Source: Diprion similis
Lineage: Eukaryota > Arthropoda > Insecta > Hymenoptera > Diprionidae
NCBI RefSeq assembly: GCF_021155765.1
Contig: NC_060111.1
Location: 4,543,481 to 4,607,480 of the forward strand
DNA: 64,000 nt
Reading direction: 5' to 3'
Shown here: positions 35,194-47,600 of the stretch, piece by piece
How the letters are laid out: every line of letters starts with the position of its first letter
Numbering within the stretch: the stretch's first letter is position 1
Made by a program: the position numbers and the translations under genes
Notes under the pieces: model-generated
Databases searched by the model: none
What the model was told of the DNA's origin: nothing
The model's input: the letters and a program-made list of their open reading frames with translations, nothing else

Positions 35194-38100
35194 CTCTCCA
35201 CGTACATCAAGTTTGTCCAGTTTTCGTTTCTTATCCAACAAGACTGCAATATATTTGCAAAATGCATATATATTCTTATCAGCAACTGAAATTTGAATTT
35301 TTATCTCTCTCATGCATGCCTGACAAAATTTTAACCGTATAATTATTCACTGAAACATTACTATGCAATTATATGCAGTTTGACGATTGCGTTCACGGCC
35401 GAAAAGGCTTTGCGCAGAAAAAAATTCATATTTTGCAAAGAAGTTTCACAACGAAAAGTCCGCGGAAATGCATCAAGAAAATTTCACACGGTCCTTGGAC
35501 GAGAGGAGGTAAATTTCTGGACCCCTGACCATTGGACAAAATCTCTACTCGGCTCGTTGGGCAGGAAGATATGTTTAGCCCCGAGTTTCCGGACGATGCT
35601 GAAGGCATTAATGGAATTATGAGCATTAATTGAAGACGACCATACGAAGCGAGGCAATTATCCTGTGAAATCCTAGGAAATTCCTCTCTCTCTCTCTCTC
35701 TCTTTCTCTCCTATTGCAAGAGAGAGGCGGGAGATACGCTGAGTACGAGACAAAGCGCAGAATGGAACGAGGAGGAGAGTCGCGTCCACTTTGTCAGCGT
35801 AAGCCCTTGTGATCAATTCGGACTGCTTCCGAATCCGCGTTTGCTTTTAGCCTAAATGCTATTTGGTCCGCTTGCGAGAATCAGTATTTTTCTTTCGGGT
35901 TTCCTCAGACACGGCGCCTCCCCTCCTCTGTTTTCTCCAAATTGAGTTTCCCGCGGTCAAACGCAATATATTATTGGTCACTTAGCGAAACCGGGACCAA
36001 GTTTCCACCCCCTTTCTTCCCCCTTAGAGAAGCTTTCCGCCCCCCCCCCCCCCCCCCCCCCCCCCGTATCACGTAAGCCGGTGTAACTAATACCTGTACA
36101 CGCGACCAAATTAATTTATCAGTTAAGTTTCCTTTGAAACTGGATTTGATTTTTTAACGCCCAGCTGCATAAATATTAAACACTCGTTTAAACGGATGAT
36201 CAAATGAATATTCCATCTGCAATTATAACGTTCATTACACTTTACTTTAAGTAAATGTATCGTTAATCGCTCAGTTAATTCATAGCCTGTTCTAAAAATA
36301 TTGCGTAGAAATAAAACAAAATTTTTTTAAATCTTTTCTTTCTTTCCTTCTTTTTTTTTTTGGAAGTAAAACCGCGCTTCTTGCATCTATATATTATTTT
36401 TTCTTTACAGTTAGATAAGTAGAACAGTAATTGTTGACTTAGGCATACTGAAAAAAAAAAAAAAAATTTATTTGAAACGTGAGTGATAATTTTTATACAC
36501 CGATTTCGCAATTCGTGCCAATTATGCATGTGTTGAGTTTTCTTTTCTTTTGGCCTGAAGTGGTGTGCGCACACGCGTCATTGATACACCGAAGTCGTAT
36601 AATTGTCTCCGTGTTCTATCCCTCGAGCTGGTAATTTGATTCAAAATACGAACCCCTTGATAGAGGCTAACGATCGGTTAATCTAATATTAGCTTGATTA
36701 CAATTTTCAGGTCAGCGGGTTAATCGGAATTGGCAATGGGGTTCTAACTCCGTTACTGACCCCTTTAAATTCCTCCGAAAACTCTTACACAGCCTCTGCA
36801 GGGAAACGGGGACGACTTTGGTTTCATTCCGTGATTTTTAAGAAATTTTCAAAAACTCTAAATCGCGTATATCGTGTAGGTAGTCGTTGGAGGTACACTA
36901 AAGTAGATATAACAATTAAGTTAATCTTAAAACATTGTCTTTAGCCTCACTGCTTTAAATCTTCGTATTCACTCTCCTAGTATAATAAATCCTATTCTAT
37001 TCAATTCTATTCCATTCTAATGTTAAAAAGTGATATCGATTCGACACTAACAACTGTAAATCGATCTTATGAAATTGTAAAATGTAAATAAAAACAGTTC
37101 TAAACAGCAGCTACGAGATGCTTCGAAATTTAATGTATGAAAAATTTTCAAAAAAAAAAAAAAAAAAAAAAAAACTACAGGTCCACTTCACAATGGTGTG
37201 TACAAAGAAAAGATCCTTGAAGCAATACCGCGGGAAATTACACGTGCGGTAGATATTTCCTCGAGGGTTTGTACAGTCGCGAAGCAGTCTCCGATGGCGC
37301 AAATCATGCACGACAATGAGAAACGTCATCCCCGTGGCATTCGCTGTACCTACGAAGAAAAAATAAAGCTTTACAATAATACAACGGCGGGGGGGGGGGG
37401 GGGGGGGGGTGGAAAGGCGGAATATATAGAGAAATGCGGAGGCTTAATTACTCGGAAAACTCGGCATGCAATCTCGACGGTCCCCATTGTCTCGCCTCCT
37501 ATTCATCGGCGGGATCCTCTCCCTCAGGAGGTATCCTTCCTCCCTTCCTCTCGTCCCTTAGCCGCCCCGAGCCATCCGGCAGCGTCGTCAGTCGGTGACA
37601 GCGGAAAACTCAATTGGCGAAGAGAGAGATAGAGAGAGAGTGAGGGGTGGAGGGGGTGGCGCATCGTATTCGTCCGAATTTCCTCCCCGAATTTCTCCAC
37701 CAGGGCAGCCATGCAGCCCCCTTTTGTCGACGAGGACGAGCCACAAGCTCGGCGATCAGGAAGCTGGCCCACTGACCCGATCCTTCGTCCAATCAGCGGC
37801 CGTGCCGACGGTGAAAATGGGGAAAACCGAGCCTGCCTGGTCACGGGGAAACTTATTTCCCACCAAATTAACCCGCGGACGTTGAACGCCGTTGACGAAA
37901 TTGCCTATTAGCGACTTTTAACGCGATAGTTCGGACAGAAGTTCCGATCGTTAAGCTCGTGACCTCAAACGCGAAATTCGTTTTCTTTGTTCCTCTGCTT
38001 TAATCACGGTATCTTGGCACATTCAAAGGTTTTGTTTGTTCCAGATTGGCCTGAGAAATATAAGAACTATTTTGGTAGGCTTGAAATTATAATTTTTCGA

Positions 38101-39780
38101 AGTATAGAATGAAGTATAGTTTCATCGAGGCTTATAATTTAAAACTGGAATTAAATACGTTCTGCGTAACTTAAGAAGAATCAGATCAGTGTTTTCGTTT
38201 TTGTTTTTCATTATCTTTTTTTTCCCAAAATCGAATTGTTCTCCAGGACAGAAAAAAATTTTCTTCGTATAAATCCGTCTCACGGATTAACCACACAGGA
38301 TATTTTTCGTTTGGAAATTTTTTGTACTGTAGAAATAATTTGTACGCAAGACAGGATCGGAGTTTTTCATCAATTTACGACACCAACTACCTAAACGCGG
38401 CTGCAATTTCGAAGGAAAGTCAGTTTTCGCCGTTAGGCATAGCTCGTTATCCGTCTATTAACGACCCCATTATATTATCTGGAAAACTTTAATCAATTTG
38501 TAATTACTAGGTACTGTGTCTCGTCTCGTCTCGTCTCGTCTCGTCGCCTTCGCCTTCGCCTTCGAATAATTCTACGTCGACGGGGGGGCGAGGCGATAAG
38601 ATTGCCGTGTGGACCCCGAATCGCAAGACAATTTGCGACAGCTAAATCGAAAAATCATTAGCTGCTGATGACACTCGTCTATGACGTAGGTGACTTCGCG
38701 TGCAGCGATTAATTGGAGTTCATTCACAATGATTTCACCGGCTAAAATTTTACAAAAATTAACACAGCACGCTGGCTGGTTGTGAATGAATCGTTACGTG
38801 TAATGGAATAATTCCGTTTTGCGAACGGGGTGAAAGTGTCGCAGACGTCGAGGATTTGATGGTTTTACTCGATTCTTCCCTCCAGCAATCTGATCTGTAT
38901 TTATTCATCCGTTTGTTTTCCCTGATGATTATTCCGCGGCGATTTTACTCGTGGTAAAATTTTCCCGCTCTCTAAGCTGCGGAACAACGAAGACTTCGGA
39001 GGACGAGAAGGAGATGAAGAGACGGAGCGAGAAGCGGATACGCCGAGCTTCAAGTCAATCACCGAGATAATCAGAGACTTTGTCTCAGCTGCAGAACCTC
39101 GTCTGGATAAAGTTGGGATCTTTGAGGGGAAATCGCAGAGTTTCTAATTATTCTACAAACTGATGCTGGAGAAGAGTTATTTTCACCTTCGTGGGAGGAC
39201 ATGGAGTCGCGGAAAAATCGACGGTGACAGAGAAACGAAAAAATTTTGCTGAAATTTCATCTTTTCAGTCTCATCGAACACTTTGGTGAGGATTCCAGCA
39301 ATGGCCGGAACCGACGCTTTCACCGCAATCGCAAGTCTGCAAGCTGCTGAATTTAGTCTGCGAGGTAGCTGCCGGTCCGGAATCGCCATCGTAAACGAGC
39401 CCGTCGGGTCCGACGTTTAGGTAATTCCCGAGCGACGAGATGCGGCTAAACAATTGGTAAGTCAAACAGCTTGACTCGAAAAAGGAGAGGCGAGAGGAAG
39501 AGAGAGAGAGGACTGATCAAATATTTGAGGGAGGTAATGCAATCCGTCGGAGAACCAAGAGCCTGGACGGACTTTACGGAGCCGTAGGTACAGGCTCTAC
39601 TTACCCTGCTTTCATCGGAGTACCGAATGTTTGCCAAATTTCTTTCGTGAACGTGGAACTGATTTTTCTTTGGAAATTATTTGCAACGTGTTTCAACTCT
39701 TAGTTTTTACATGAAAATATGTTATTTATTTTGAAAATAATTGTGGTTCGTACAAAATTTTACATTTTACAATTGTGGAC
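35194..39780. other. Gene-poor stretch between TIL7 and TIL8
   Basis: No confident gene. It contains a (TC)n tract near 35,684-35,708, a C run at about 36,040-36,065, an A tract near 37,149-37,174, a G run at about 37,388-37,409, and pentamer/hexamer tracts (TCTCG)n and (GCCTTC)n at about 38,518-38,565. GC content rises around 37,200-37,900 and 38,500-39,450. One possible coding exon near 39,440-39,320 is listed separately. Confidence 0.5.
39320..39451 (-). CDS. Possible orphan exon with FGF-like PDG motif (weak)
   Basis: After an acceptor-like 'ccaattgtttag', the minus strand reads RISSLGNYLNVGPDGLVYDG, then TKFSSLQ and a Cys pair; a possible donor GTGAAA follows. The pattern L-x-V-x-P-D-G-x-V resembles the first beta strands of fibroblast growth factor domains (HLQIxPDGxVxG). 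No partner exon was identified on either side, and the match is short enough to be chance. Reported as a lead only. Confidence 0.2.
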
Positions 39781-39784
39781 GGAT

Positions 39785-40024
39785 TTATTGATGGCGTGAT
39801 GACTCTGGTTTCGATTCTCATTCAGAAGTTGATTCTGTTTTAGATTCCGACTCTGATTTTGCCGGACATTAGTATTCTGATTCTGATTTTGTTGTTTATA
39901 TTGATTTCGACTCTGATCCAGCAGTTGATTCAAATTCAGCTGCTGACTCTGACTTTGCCGATGAATTACATTCTGATCCTGAGTTCGATTCTGTACCAGC
40001 ATCTGAATCTGATTTTACTTTTGA
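39785..40024 (-). pseudogene. Decayed in-frame continuation of the TIL8 repeat tail
   Basis: Beyond the TIL8 stop the same frame runs 80 codons with the Ser/Glu/Lys character intact (KVKSDSDAGTES, SAKSESAAEFES, SKTESTSE), interrupted only by stop codons at about 39,896, 39,869 and 39,818 and ending at 39,785. No frameshift is needed. This is the former C-terminal end of TIL8, now presumably 3' untranslated. Confidence 0.8.
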
Positions 40025-40675
40025 TTATAATTTTGAAGACGAATCACCAATTGATTTTAATTGATCTGTTGCTTGTGATTTCGAATCTGATACAACATCT
40101 GAATCTGATTTCACGTTTGATTCTAATTTCGATTCCGAATCATCAATTGATTTTAATTGATCTGTTGCTTGTGATTTAGAATCTGATACAACATCTGAAT
40201 CTGATTTCACGTTTGATTCTAATTTCGATTCCGAATCATCAATTGATTTTAGTTGATCTGTTGCTTGTGATTTAGAATCTGATACAACATCTGAATCTGA
40301 TTTCACGTTTGATTCTAATTTCGATTCCGAATCATCAATTGATTTTAGTTGATCTGTTGCTTGTGATTTAGAATCTGATACAACATCTGAATCTGATTTC
40401 ACGTTTGATTCTAATTTCGATTCCGAATCATCAATTGATTTTAGTTGATCTGTTGCTTGTGATTTAGAATCTGATACAACATCTGAATCTGATTTCACGT
40501 TTGATTCTAATTTCGATTCCGAATCATCAATTGATTTTAATTGTTCTGCTGTTTCTGACTCCGAATCTGATCCAACATCTTGTTCTGATTTTGCTTTTGA
40601 TTCTAATTTCGATTCCAAATCGTCAATTGATTTTAATTGTTCTGCTGTTTCTGATTCCGAATCTGATCCGACATC
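40025..40675 (-). repeat. 96-bp tandem repeat coding for 32-residue units in TIL8
   Basis: About seven in-frame units. The five nearest the 3' end (core SDSKSQATDQLKSI) are almost identical at the DNA level over roughly 480 bp, the two further 5' are diverged, and the last is cut short by the stop codon. Near-identity of the inner units indicates recent expansion by unequal exchange or slippage, so length is likely variable between individuals. Confidence 0.9.
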
Positions 40676-41687
40676 TGATTTTTCTTTTGATCCTGATTCC
40701 GATTCTGAGTTAGCAGTTGATTCTGATCTTGACTTGGATTCCGAATCCGATTTTTTTCCAGATTCTGATTCCGATTTCGATCCCGATTTTGATTCTGATT
40801 CCGATTTTGATCCAGGTTCGGATGTTGACTCCATTTCTGTTCCAGATTTTGATTCCGATTCCGATTTTGATTCAGATTTGGACGGTGACTCCAATTCTGT
40901 TCCAGATTCTGATTCCGGTTTTGATCCCGATTTTGATTCTGATTCCGATTCCGATTCTGATTCCGATTCTGATCCTGACTGTGATTCTGTTATAGCATTT
41001 GAACTCGAAGGGCAACAGCTTTTCAAAACACAGTAAGTGCTGTTTTCGTACGGAAGGTAGTATCCAGATTTGCATACGCAGAAACTTCCCCCTTCTACGC
41101 AGTACTAAAAAAAACAAACAAAAAAACAAAGGAAATAATTATTGTAAAAATTACACCATCAAAATCCCGTTACCCACTATCAATATCATCTAGATATTCA
41201 AGCAACGTAATTTAGTCAATAATTGCGACAGAAATATAACAAAATGCAATCAAACTCACATCCGGACACGCTCTAGCTTCAACGTTGCAGATCGGACTAC
41301 ACGGTGCGCACGTGGTAGTCGTCATATGAGCTCCACATTTGGTTTCAGTAGCGAAGCACGAATCTGAAAAATAGTTAATGGAAAATGAGAATTTTTATCA
41401 CCATTAATCTACGACAAAGCTGAAAATAAAAGGTTCTTCGATAAAATGAAGCAAGTCCAGTAAACACAGAAAAACGTAGGGAAAATTTTTATTTCAGAAA
41501 TACGTGCTCTTGTTTTGAAGTCTACCTTCATGTTTCAGGAAAATTAGGATACTTAAGGGCAAGTGAAGGTAGAACATTGGAACACTAATACCATAGAAAA
41601 TTCAACGTTTACGAAGGATAGAAAATTGTACTTACGAAGGACAAAAAGTAGTGCCACGACACCGGAAGTAAATAGCGCTGCTTTCAT
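40025..41687 (-). CDS. TIL8: TIL domain fused to long Ser/Glu/Lys/Asp repeat tail
   Basis: Secreted protein of 411 residues. Exons on the minus strand: 41,687-41,636, 41,363-41,260 and 41,104-40,025. The signal peptide is MKAALFTSGVVALLFVL. The TIL-like domain, residues about 20-83, has 12 cysteines: SCFATETKC, TTCAPC, CPD/YC (P1-aligned Asp), VEGGSFCVCKSGYYLPYENS and KSCC. Exon 3 continues without a break into a low-complexity tail: residues 84-195 are SES/SKS/SGS-rich, and residues 196-411 are about seven 32-residue units (96 bp each) with the core SDSKSQATDQLKSIDDSESK. The first two units are a variant with SETAEQLKSI. The tail has no cysteines and many S-x-E motifs, the known target of secretory-pathway Fam20C-type kinases, so heavy phosphorylation is possible but inferred. 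The stop codon replaces a Glu codon of the repeat. A mineral-, silk- or matrix-binding anchor for an inhibitor is a guess. Confidence 0.85.
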
Positions 41688-41800
41688 TTTGGACTGTTTA
41701 GGTATGATACTTGTATCTGGTAAGATTCAAAGGAATAACGTGGTATTTATTGAATTCCCTTGACCGAGTGTTGACAATCCGATAGACTGCGTCAACGCAC

Positions 41801-41808
41801 TTTAAATA
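41801..41808 (-). promoter_or_regulatory. TATA-like box of TIL8
   Basis: TATTTAAA on the minus strand, 114 nt upstream of the TIL8 start. It is a weaker match and at a longer distance than in the other TIL genes. Confidence 0.35.
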
Positions 41809-44561
41809 TTTATTCAGCTATATCCATATGCATATCATTCTAAACGTCGTCATTGATAATATTTTTGTTATCTTTCAAGCTTGTGACATATTTATAGTGC
41901 ATACAAATGGCGCGCATTGATCTGTCATTGACCGTGTGGAGGTTTTTATACTTAGATTGAAACTAAACTAATTGATTATTAGTTCACAAGGTTATATGTA
42001 TACGTACTTAGACTTTTGACTCCCAGATTTTAATTCGTTTTTTATTCTCAGGGTTATCATTACTGTATTTCAATACTATAATTTCATCCAGTGAAACAGA
42101 CATCTAACAAGCGAAAATAAAATAAGGAAAGATGAATTGTTCGAAATAATTAGTAGTCACTCTAATCAGCCATACTTTCGAAAATCAGGATTTCAAACAA
42201 TTCATCTTTATTATTATTTTATTTTCGCATATTTGAAATTTCGATATATCGTCCATGCGAAATATCAACCCTTCCAAATTTTTACCCCCAGCGTAAAAGA
42301 AAGAAACAAAGAGAATAAGAAAAAAAATAAATAAATAACAAAACTTTGCAAATTAATAATCAACGGAGATTCGGGGTAACGAACGGTGCTTAAGGAAACG
42401 TGAAATCGAAAAGGCACCTTCGCGCTGCTGCAGACAACAGGCAAAACGAGGAGGGTGGCTCGCTTCCACACGCGGGAGAGCCTTGATTCAATTAGATGTT
42501 TCAGCGGTGTGTAAAAAATGATCAATTCAAACAGGGTATACATCGCGTCGACACTGGCTGCACACACGAGCTCAAGGTTGAGGGAGCACGAGGCATGGAC
42601 ACCCTCGAATGTAACACGTAGAGCCGATCGCGACACGTGTGCCATCGGCGACCGACGGCATCCCCATCATCCCCTGTCCATGTTGCCTTTAAAACTGCAG
42701 AGAGAATGTATGGGGGGTCCGTTCACTCGAGTCCGGCATTTGTTTAATTGAGAAGCAAGATGGCCGACGAAGTGGGAAGGCAGGCCCCTCGCAAACATGC
42801 ATCACGTGGTCAAGGGCTAGTTGAAAATTCGGTATCAAACAAGCTGCGACTGCATGACTGCAGACCGTCGAGAAGAATATATCTGGAATGGCGGGATCGT
42901 CTTGCGGCTTGGAATAGTGGCGAAAACCCCCCGGGGGTGGAGTTTCGTGTTTGTGCTGCTCTCCTTTCCGGGGGTGGATCGCGTGCCAGGAACGGTAACC
43001 TTTTCCTAAAATCATACGTGCAGGCTTAGGGATACGGAGGAAACGGCAAACATTGCATTAAGTAGGCAGATGCCCGACCACCCACCCCCACCCCCACCTA
43101 CATGTTACTTCTGCATACATGCCGCGCGGATGGGCACCAGTATGATGTACGTATTTCCGTCTTCTGCCCATAACCATACAGCCACAGCCGCTGGCTGCAT
43201 GTACGCTTCACTCGGCTCGCTTCGTTCGCATCGCGGGGCAATCCTAACAGATTTAACAACCTCAAGTATAAGTTCCGACCTGCACACCCGCCCCCAAACC
43301 GCAAACACGGATCCGCGGAAGGCTGATATGATAATTTACTAAAATGTAAATATAGGTATACCTACCTACTCGTGTAGCGTATGAATATTCAATTAGCGGG
43401 AATAGGCACCCCTGATTTAACCACTCTAAGGGAAATGTATACATGGATACAGGCAAAAAACATGAACAGCTTTTCCCTACTTCTGAAACAGTTGTAACGA
43501 TATACCCGGAACACCTGAGCCACTTCGAGTGGTTCAACAACACTAATGCTCCAGAAATGTGAACAGATTTCGAACCCTGGCTTAGAGCGAAAGCGAAGAA
43601 ACAATCATGAGGGTAAAAAAAAAAGGATCATTGTCAGTGTTATCGATCGCTGGAATATCATCATCAGCCAGAGACACGTGAAAAAGTAGGGAATAGGATA
43701 TAGCTGAGGGGTTCACGATACAGTGCTTTTGGCATGCACTTGACTGTAGTGCTTTTTTTTCAAAATTGGAAAGGCTAATTCTGAGAATGTTTTTCCGTGC
43801 GTGTGATATTTGGGAAGCGCGTCTTTTCAACGGCTTTAACCGTGTTGAAAGCTGACATGAAGAGGATGAAGAGAAAAGAGACAAAAGGTTTCGGGAATGA
43901 ATATCTCTCTCGGTAAACTCCCGCCTCTGACCTGTGACCCCGTGCGCTCGTTCGGTATTCATGCGAGAGAATATCCTCTCTATTGAGTAACCTCTCTCTT
44001 TCTGGTGTATAAGGGTTCGCGGAAAGGATATGAGCGGCTCAAAAGGGCAACCCTGCAGTGAAGGAAAGAAGGAAGGATCGCTGGATGGATGGGTGGATGG
44101 ATGTATGGCAGGGACTTGTTACTGGGCAAAAATTTGACGGTAAAGCAAAGCAAAGCAAAGCAAAGCAAAGCGGAGCACAGCACGGCATAGAAGGGCAAAG
44201 CAAACCCAAAGCAAAGCCTGTTTTAATCCTTCGACATCTGCAGCTGGGCTGAACCAAGCGGCGGGTTATTCGTTCATTCGTTCAGAAGGCGGTAGCACCA
44301 CCACTCGCCTGCCGCGAATGAAAAGATCCACGAAGCCGGCATGTGTATGCAGAACCAAGGGAAGATCATTTCATTTCATTCAATTCCATTCCATTCCATT
44401 CCATTCCATGTTTTCGAGGGTACTTCGCGCCGGTAACAAAACTCAAGTGGGATTGTACCGAAAAATGATCATTATTTATGCCTCTCGGAGTGTCGGTGGA
44501 GCCCTTTGTGAAGGCTCGAGTGGCCAGCGTGCGCCCTGTCGGAAAATAAGACTATAAAACG

Positions 44562-44600
<39 letters not shown>

Positions 44601-47600
44601 CAACAATGATAATAATAAATACGAAATTTGTTCGGGACGATTTCCCCCGTGAATCCAGGAATTTTCTTCTCCTCGACTTGTCCTACAAGTGCCTTATTAG
44701 TGCCCCAATACTTGCTACCCTGCAAACCCTGCAAGCCTCTCACTGCCCTCGGAACGGTGTTGTTCGAGTGATTTCTCGCCGGTTCGTTTCCGCCAGAATG
44801 ATGATCCTCAAGTCAATCGGAAAAACTATTCAGCTGTTCACGCGTCTCTCTTGTCCGAAGTTAATATACCGTGACGAACGGTAACCACTCGATGATAAAC
44901 GCATGGATTCAGAAAGTAACAAGCCGGTAGTTGAGATAAGGGTGCAGTGAGAATTGGATGCTGGAAATCGAACGGAGTCTCGCTGCGGGACGTCGGACGT
45001 TGCAGGATGTAGCCGGAAAGAAGGTGGGAAACACAAAAACGATATTTAACTCTCATGTAGGTATGTCATGCATGCATGTCGTGTGTACATGTATGTACAA
45101 CCGTGCAATCGGTACAAAAAAGGGGGGTTGGCTTGATTTTTGTCGGAATGAATTTACAACCGCGCATTATAAGCGCGTATGCAGATGGGCACGGCGGCAA
45201 TCAGTTGCTTCTACATCTGGTCGCCCGGGGCTTTGGGGTATAATAATAACGCATCATCGTTTCTACCAACGGCGTGCGCGCCCCCGAGCCACGTGCGAAA
45301 TGGAGATCCGTCGAAAGTATCGCGTACTTTGAATACTGGATGATTATTATTCATGCTCTGTATAATCCCTGGTGGTCACTGTAGTCCGCCATTGCTTTCA
45401 ACCTAGCGTTCAAAGTCATTCTTGGCTTTTTTCTTTGTTGCTTCACTCCCTACACCGTGTGGAATGGATGAAAGATGAGCGTTTTGACTTCGGTACCTTC
45501 GATTCTGGTTTTTTGGTACCTATTGCGAGGACTGCGTGTAGGCGTATCTGTATCGATCGACTTCTCATTCAATATCCTAGCGAAGCCCTCGTTCTCTCCA
45601 CCCTTGAACAAAGGGCGAGTAACGGATATGATTAGCGTCTAGCCGTACATGCGCTTTACACCGTCTCGATGTATGCATCCACCAAAACCCAACCCCACCG
45701 CCTCGATGGAATATGGATTCGGGCTTGTGCCAAACCTTCGTCTCTCTCTGGCTCTTCTATTGTACAAGTTTGCCAACTCAATAACGGCACGTGCTGTTAT
45801 CAATATGCCAGGAGGTCGGTGGATAGATGCAGAACAAAGTTTATCCGATCTGATCGGAGTCGCAGCGTGTAGACGCAGGCGTGCCGGAGATTTCATCGAC
45901 GGGAGATCATTACCATTTTGAACCAATGTTCTTCTGGTCATAATTTTACTTGCTATTGCTTTGATGGAGACTGCCAAGTGCGAATAGAACTTCTCTGGTC
46001 TCGAAATCGAGGTCCTTGACAAAGGACGACACAGTTCTCTGTAGTATTTAGTATCAATTGACGCAATTGTGTACAGCGTTGCACGTCTTTCACGATATAT
46101 AGTGCATTTCTTATCATGTACACTTGGAGAAAATGGGTTGTGAGTGGAAACTTGAGGGACACGTTTTGCAGTCTGAATTCAAGGACATGCAGTATTCGAG
46201 TAAACGTTCACTCTGAGTGGATGTTTAAACTCCTGATACGTTTACCGGAGATTATAATATACGTAGTGTGCACAAAGGAGATGAGCGAGGAATAGAGAAG
46301 GTATGAAGTGTAAGCCGGGCATTGTCTCGCCGCGCGATACCCGAATGGGGATTATCCGCGCATTGACGAGAGAGGAGGAAGGTGGACCCGTCGGGACGCG
46401 ATAACGCGGGAATTCGAAGCTCAAAGGGTTATGAGTTCCCATGACAGTTTTCAATAGCCGATAGAAGAAATTCTAAATTACCACTCTCTCATCCGAGCGT
46501 AACAAATCCTGCACCCCTCTAAAACCCGCTCGCCACGATGCCACCAACGAATCATACATACACTCTATACGACGGAATGAAAAGCTTCTCCCTCTTAAAA
46601 AACACTCGTTAAAAAGCTTCGCCCCGATCCATTCGACTGGAACGAAAATATTTACGGCTCGGATGTTCCAAGGATTTAACGCTGTGTGTGTCACTGTTTT
46701 TTAAATGACGGTTTAGAGTCTCTTTCTCCAGTGTATGTCACTATCGATCAGTTTCCGACAATTTTCAGTCAAGAGAATCACGCTTTCACATTGGAAGTAA
46801 ATGAACGAGGATCCAGACTGTGATAAAATCCTGATCCAGGCTCGCGTTCACACTCTTCCTCCCTACAAAATTACCTGCTCTACCTGCCTCACCCAATTTC
46901 GGCTTCCTTTTTACTGGCTGGCCCCCCATTTTTTCGAGGGGATGGTAGCGGAGGTCGACCCTTCGGGACCGCAGACGCGGGGTTAACAAGGATCATTTAT
47001 CGCTATGCCAGGCAGTCGCGACGACAAGGACGACCTGCTGCATAGCTCTAGTTGAACTACAGCCCATTTAAACAAGGTCTGCAACGGAATAATAACAATT
47101 TTCCAATTAGGTGTGCGACAGCATTTATGTATGTACGTACGTACGAGTACACACAAGGTGGATTCACCGGCGGAGCGAAACGAGCTCTCTCTCTCTCTCT
47201 CTCTCTCTCCCTCTCTCGGTGCTTTGCAGACTCGTTGCGGAGCCGGACCGGTAACCATGCAAATCGTCTTTCACCCTTGTCTGCACCCCGGTTTACAATG
47301 TGGTCACCCAGGCGTCATCGCACCTTATTCATTGTGCCCCAAATTGCTCGCGATTGTTGCATTTTAACTGTTCGAAACTTCGGCACAATGGGGGTTGAAC
47401 CTCGGTTTACGCGGACCAGTTCACCCCGAGTCGAAAGACCATGAGACCATGAGACCATGGGCATCTACGCAACTTTCTTCGCACTTTCGCCTGTCTGATA
47501 GGCGCCAAAGCGTTTTGCTCCCCTCGTCGATTAGGGCTAATCAATTCCACCGTTTCTCCTTGTATGTTTTCAAATCCGTCATCGATATCTGCAGTCGAGG

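Noticed and set aside
38518-38565. Short tandem pentamers and hexamers considered as a CRISPR-like or satellite array
   Set aside because: Simple-sequence repeats without spacers.
40501-41036. Long plus-strand frames rich in Asp/Ser or Ile/Leu opposite TIL8
   Set aside because: They are the complement of the TIL8 Ser/Glu repeat in other frames; the minus-strand frame has a signal exon, splice sites and a TIL domain.
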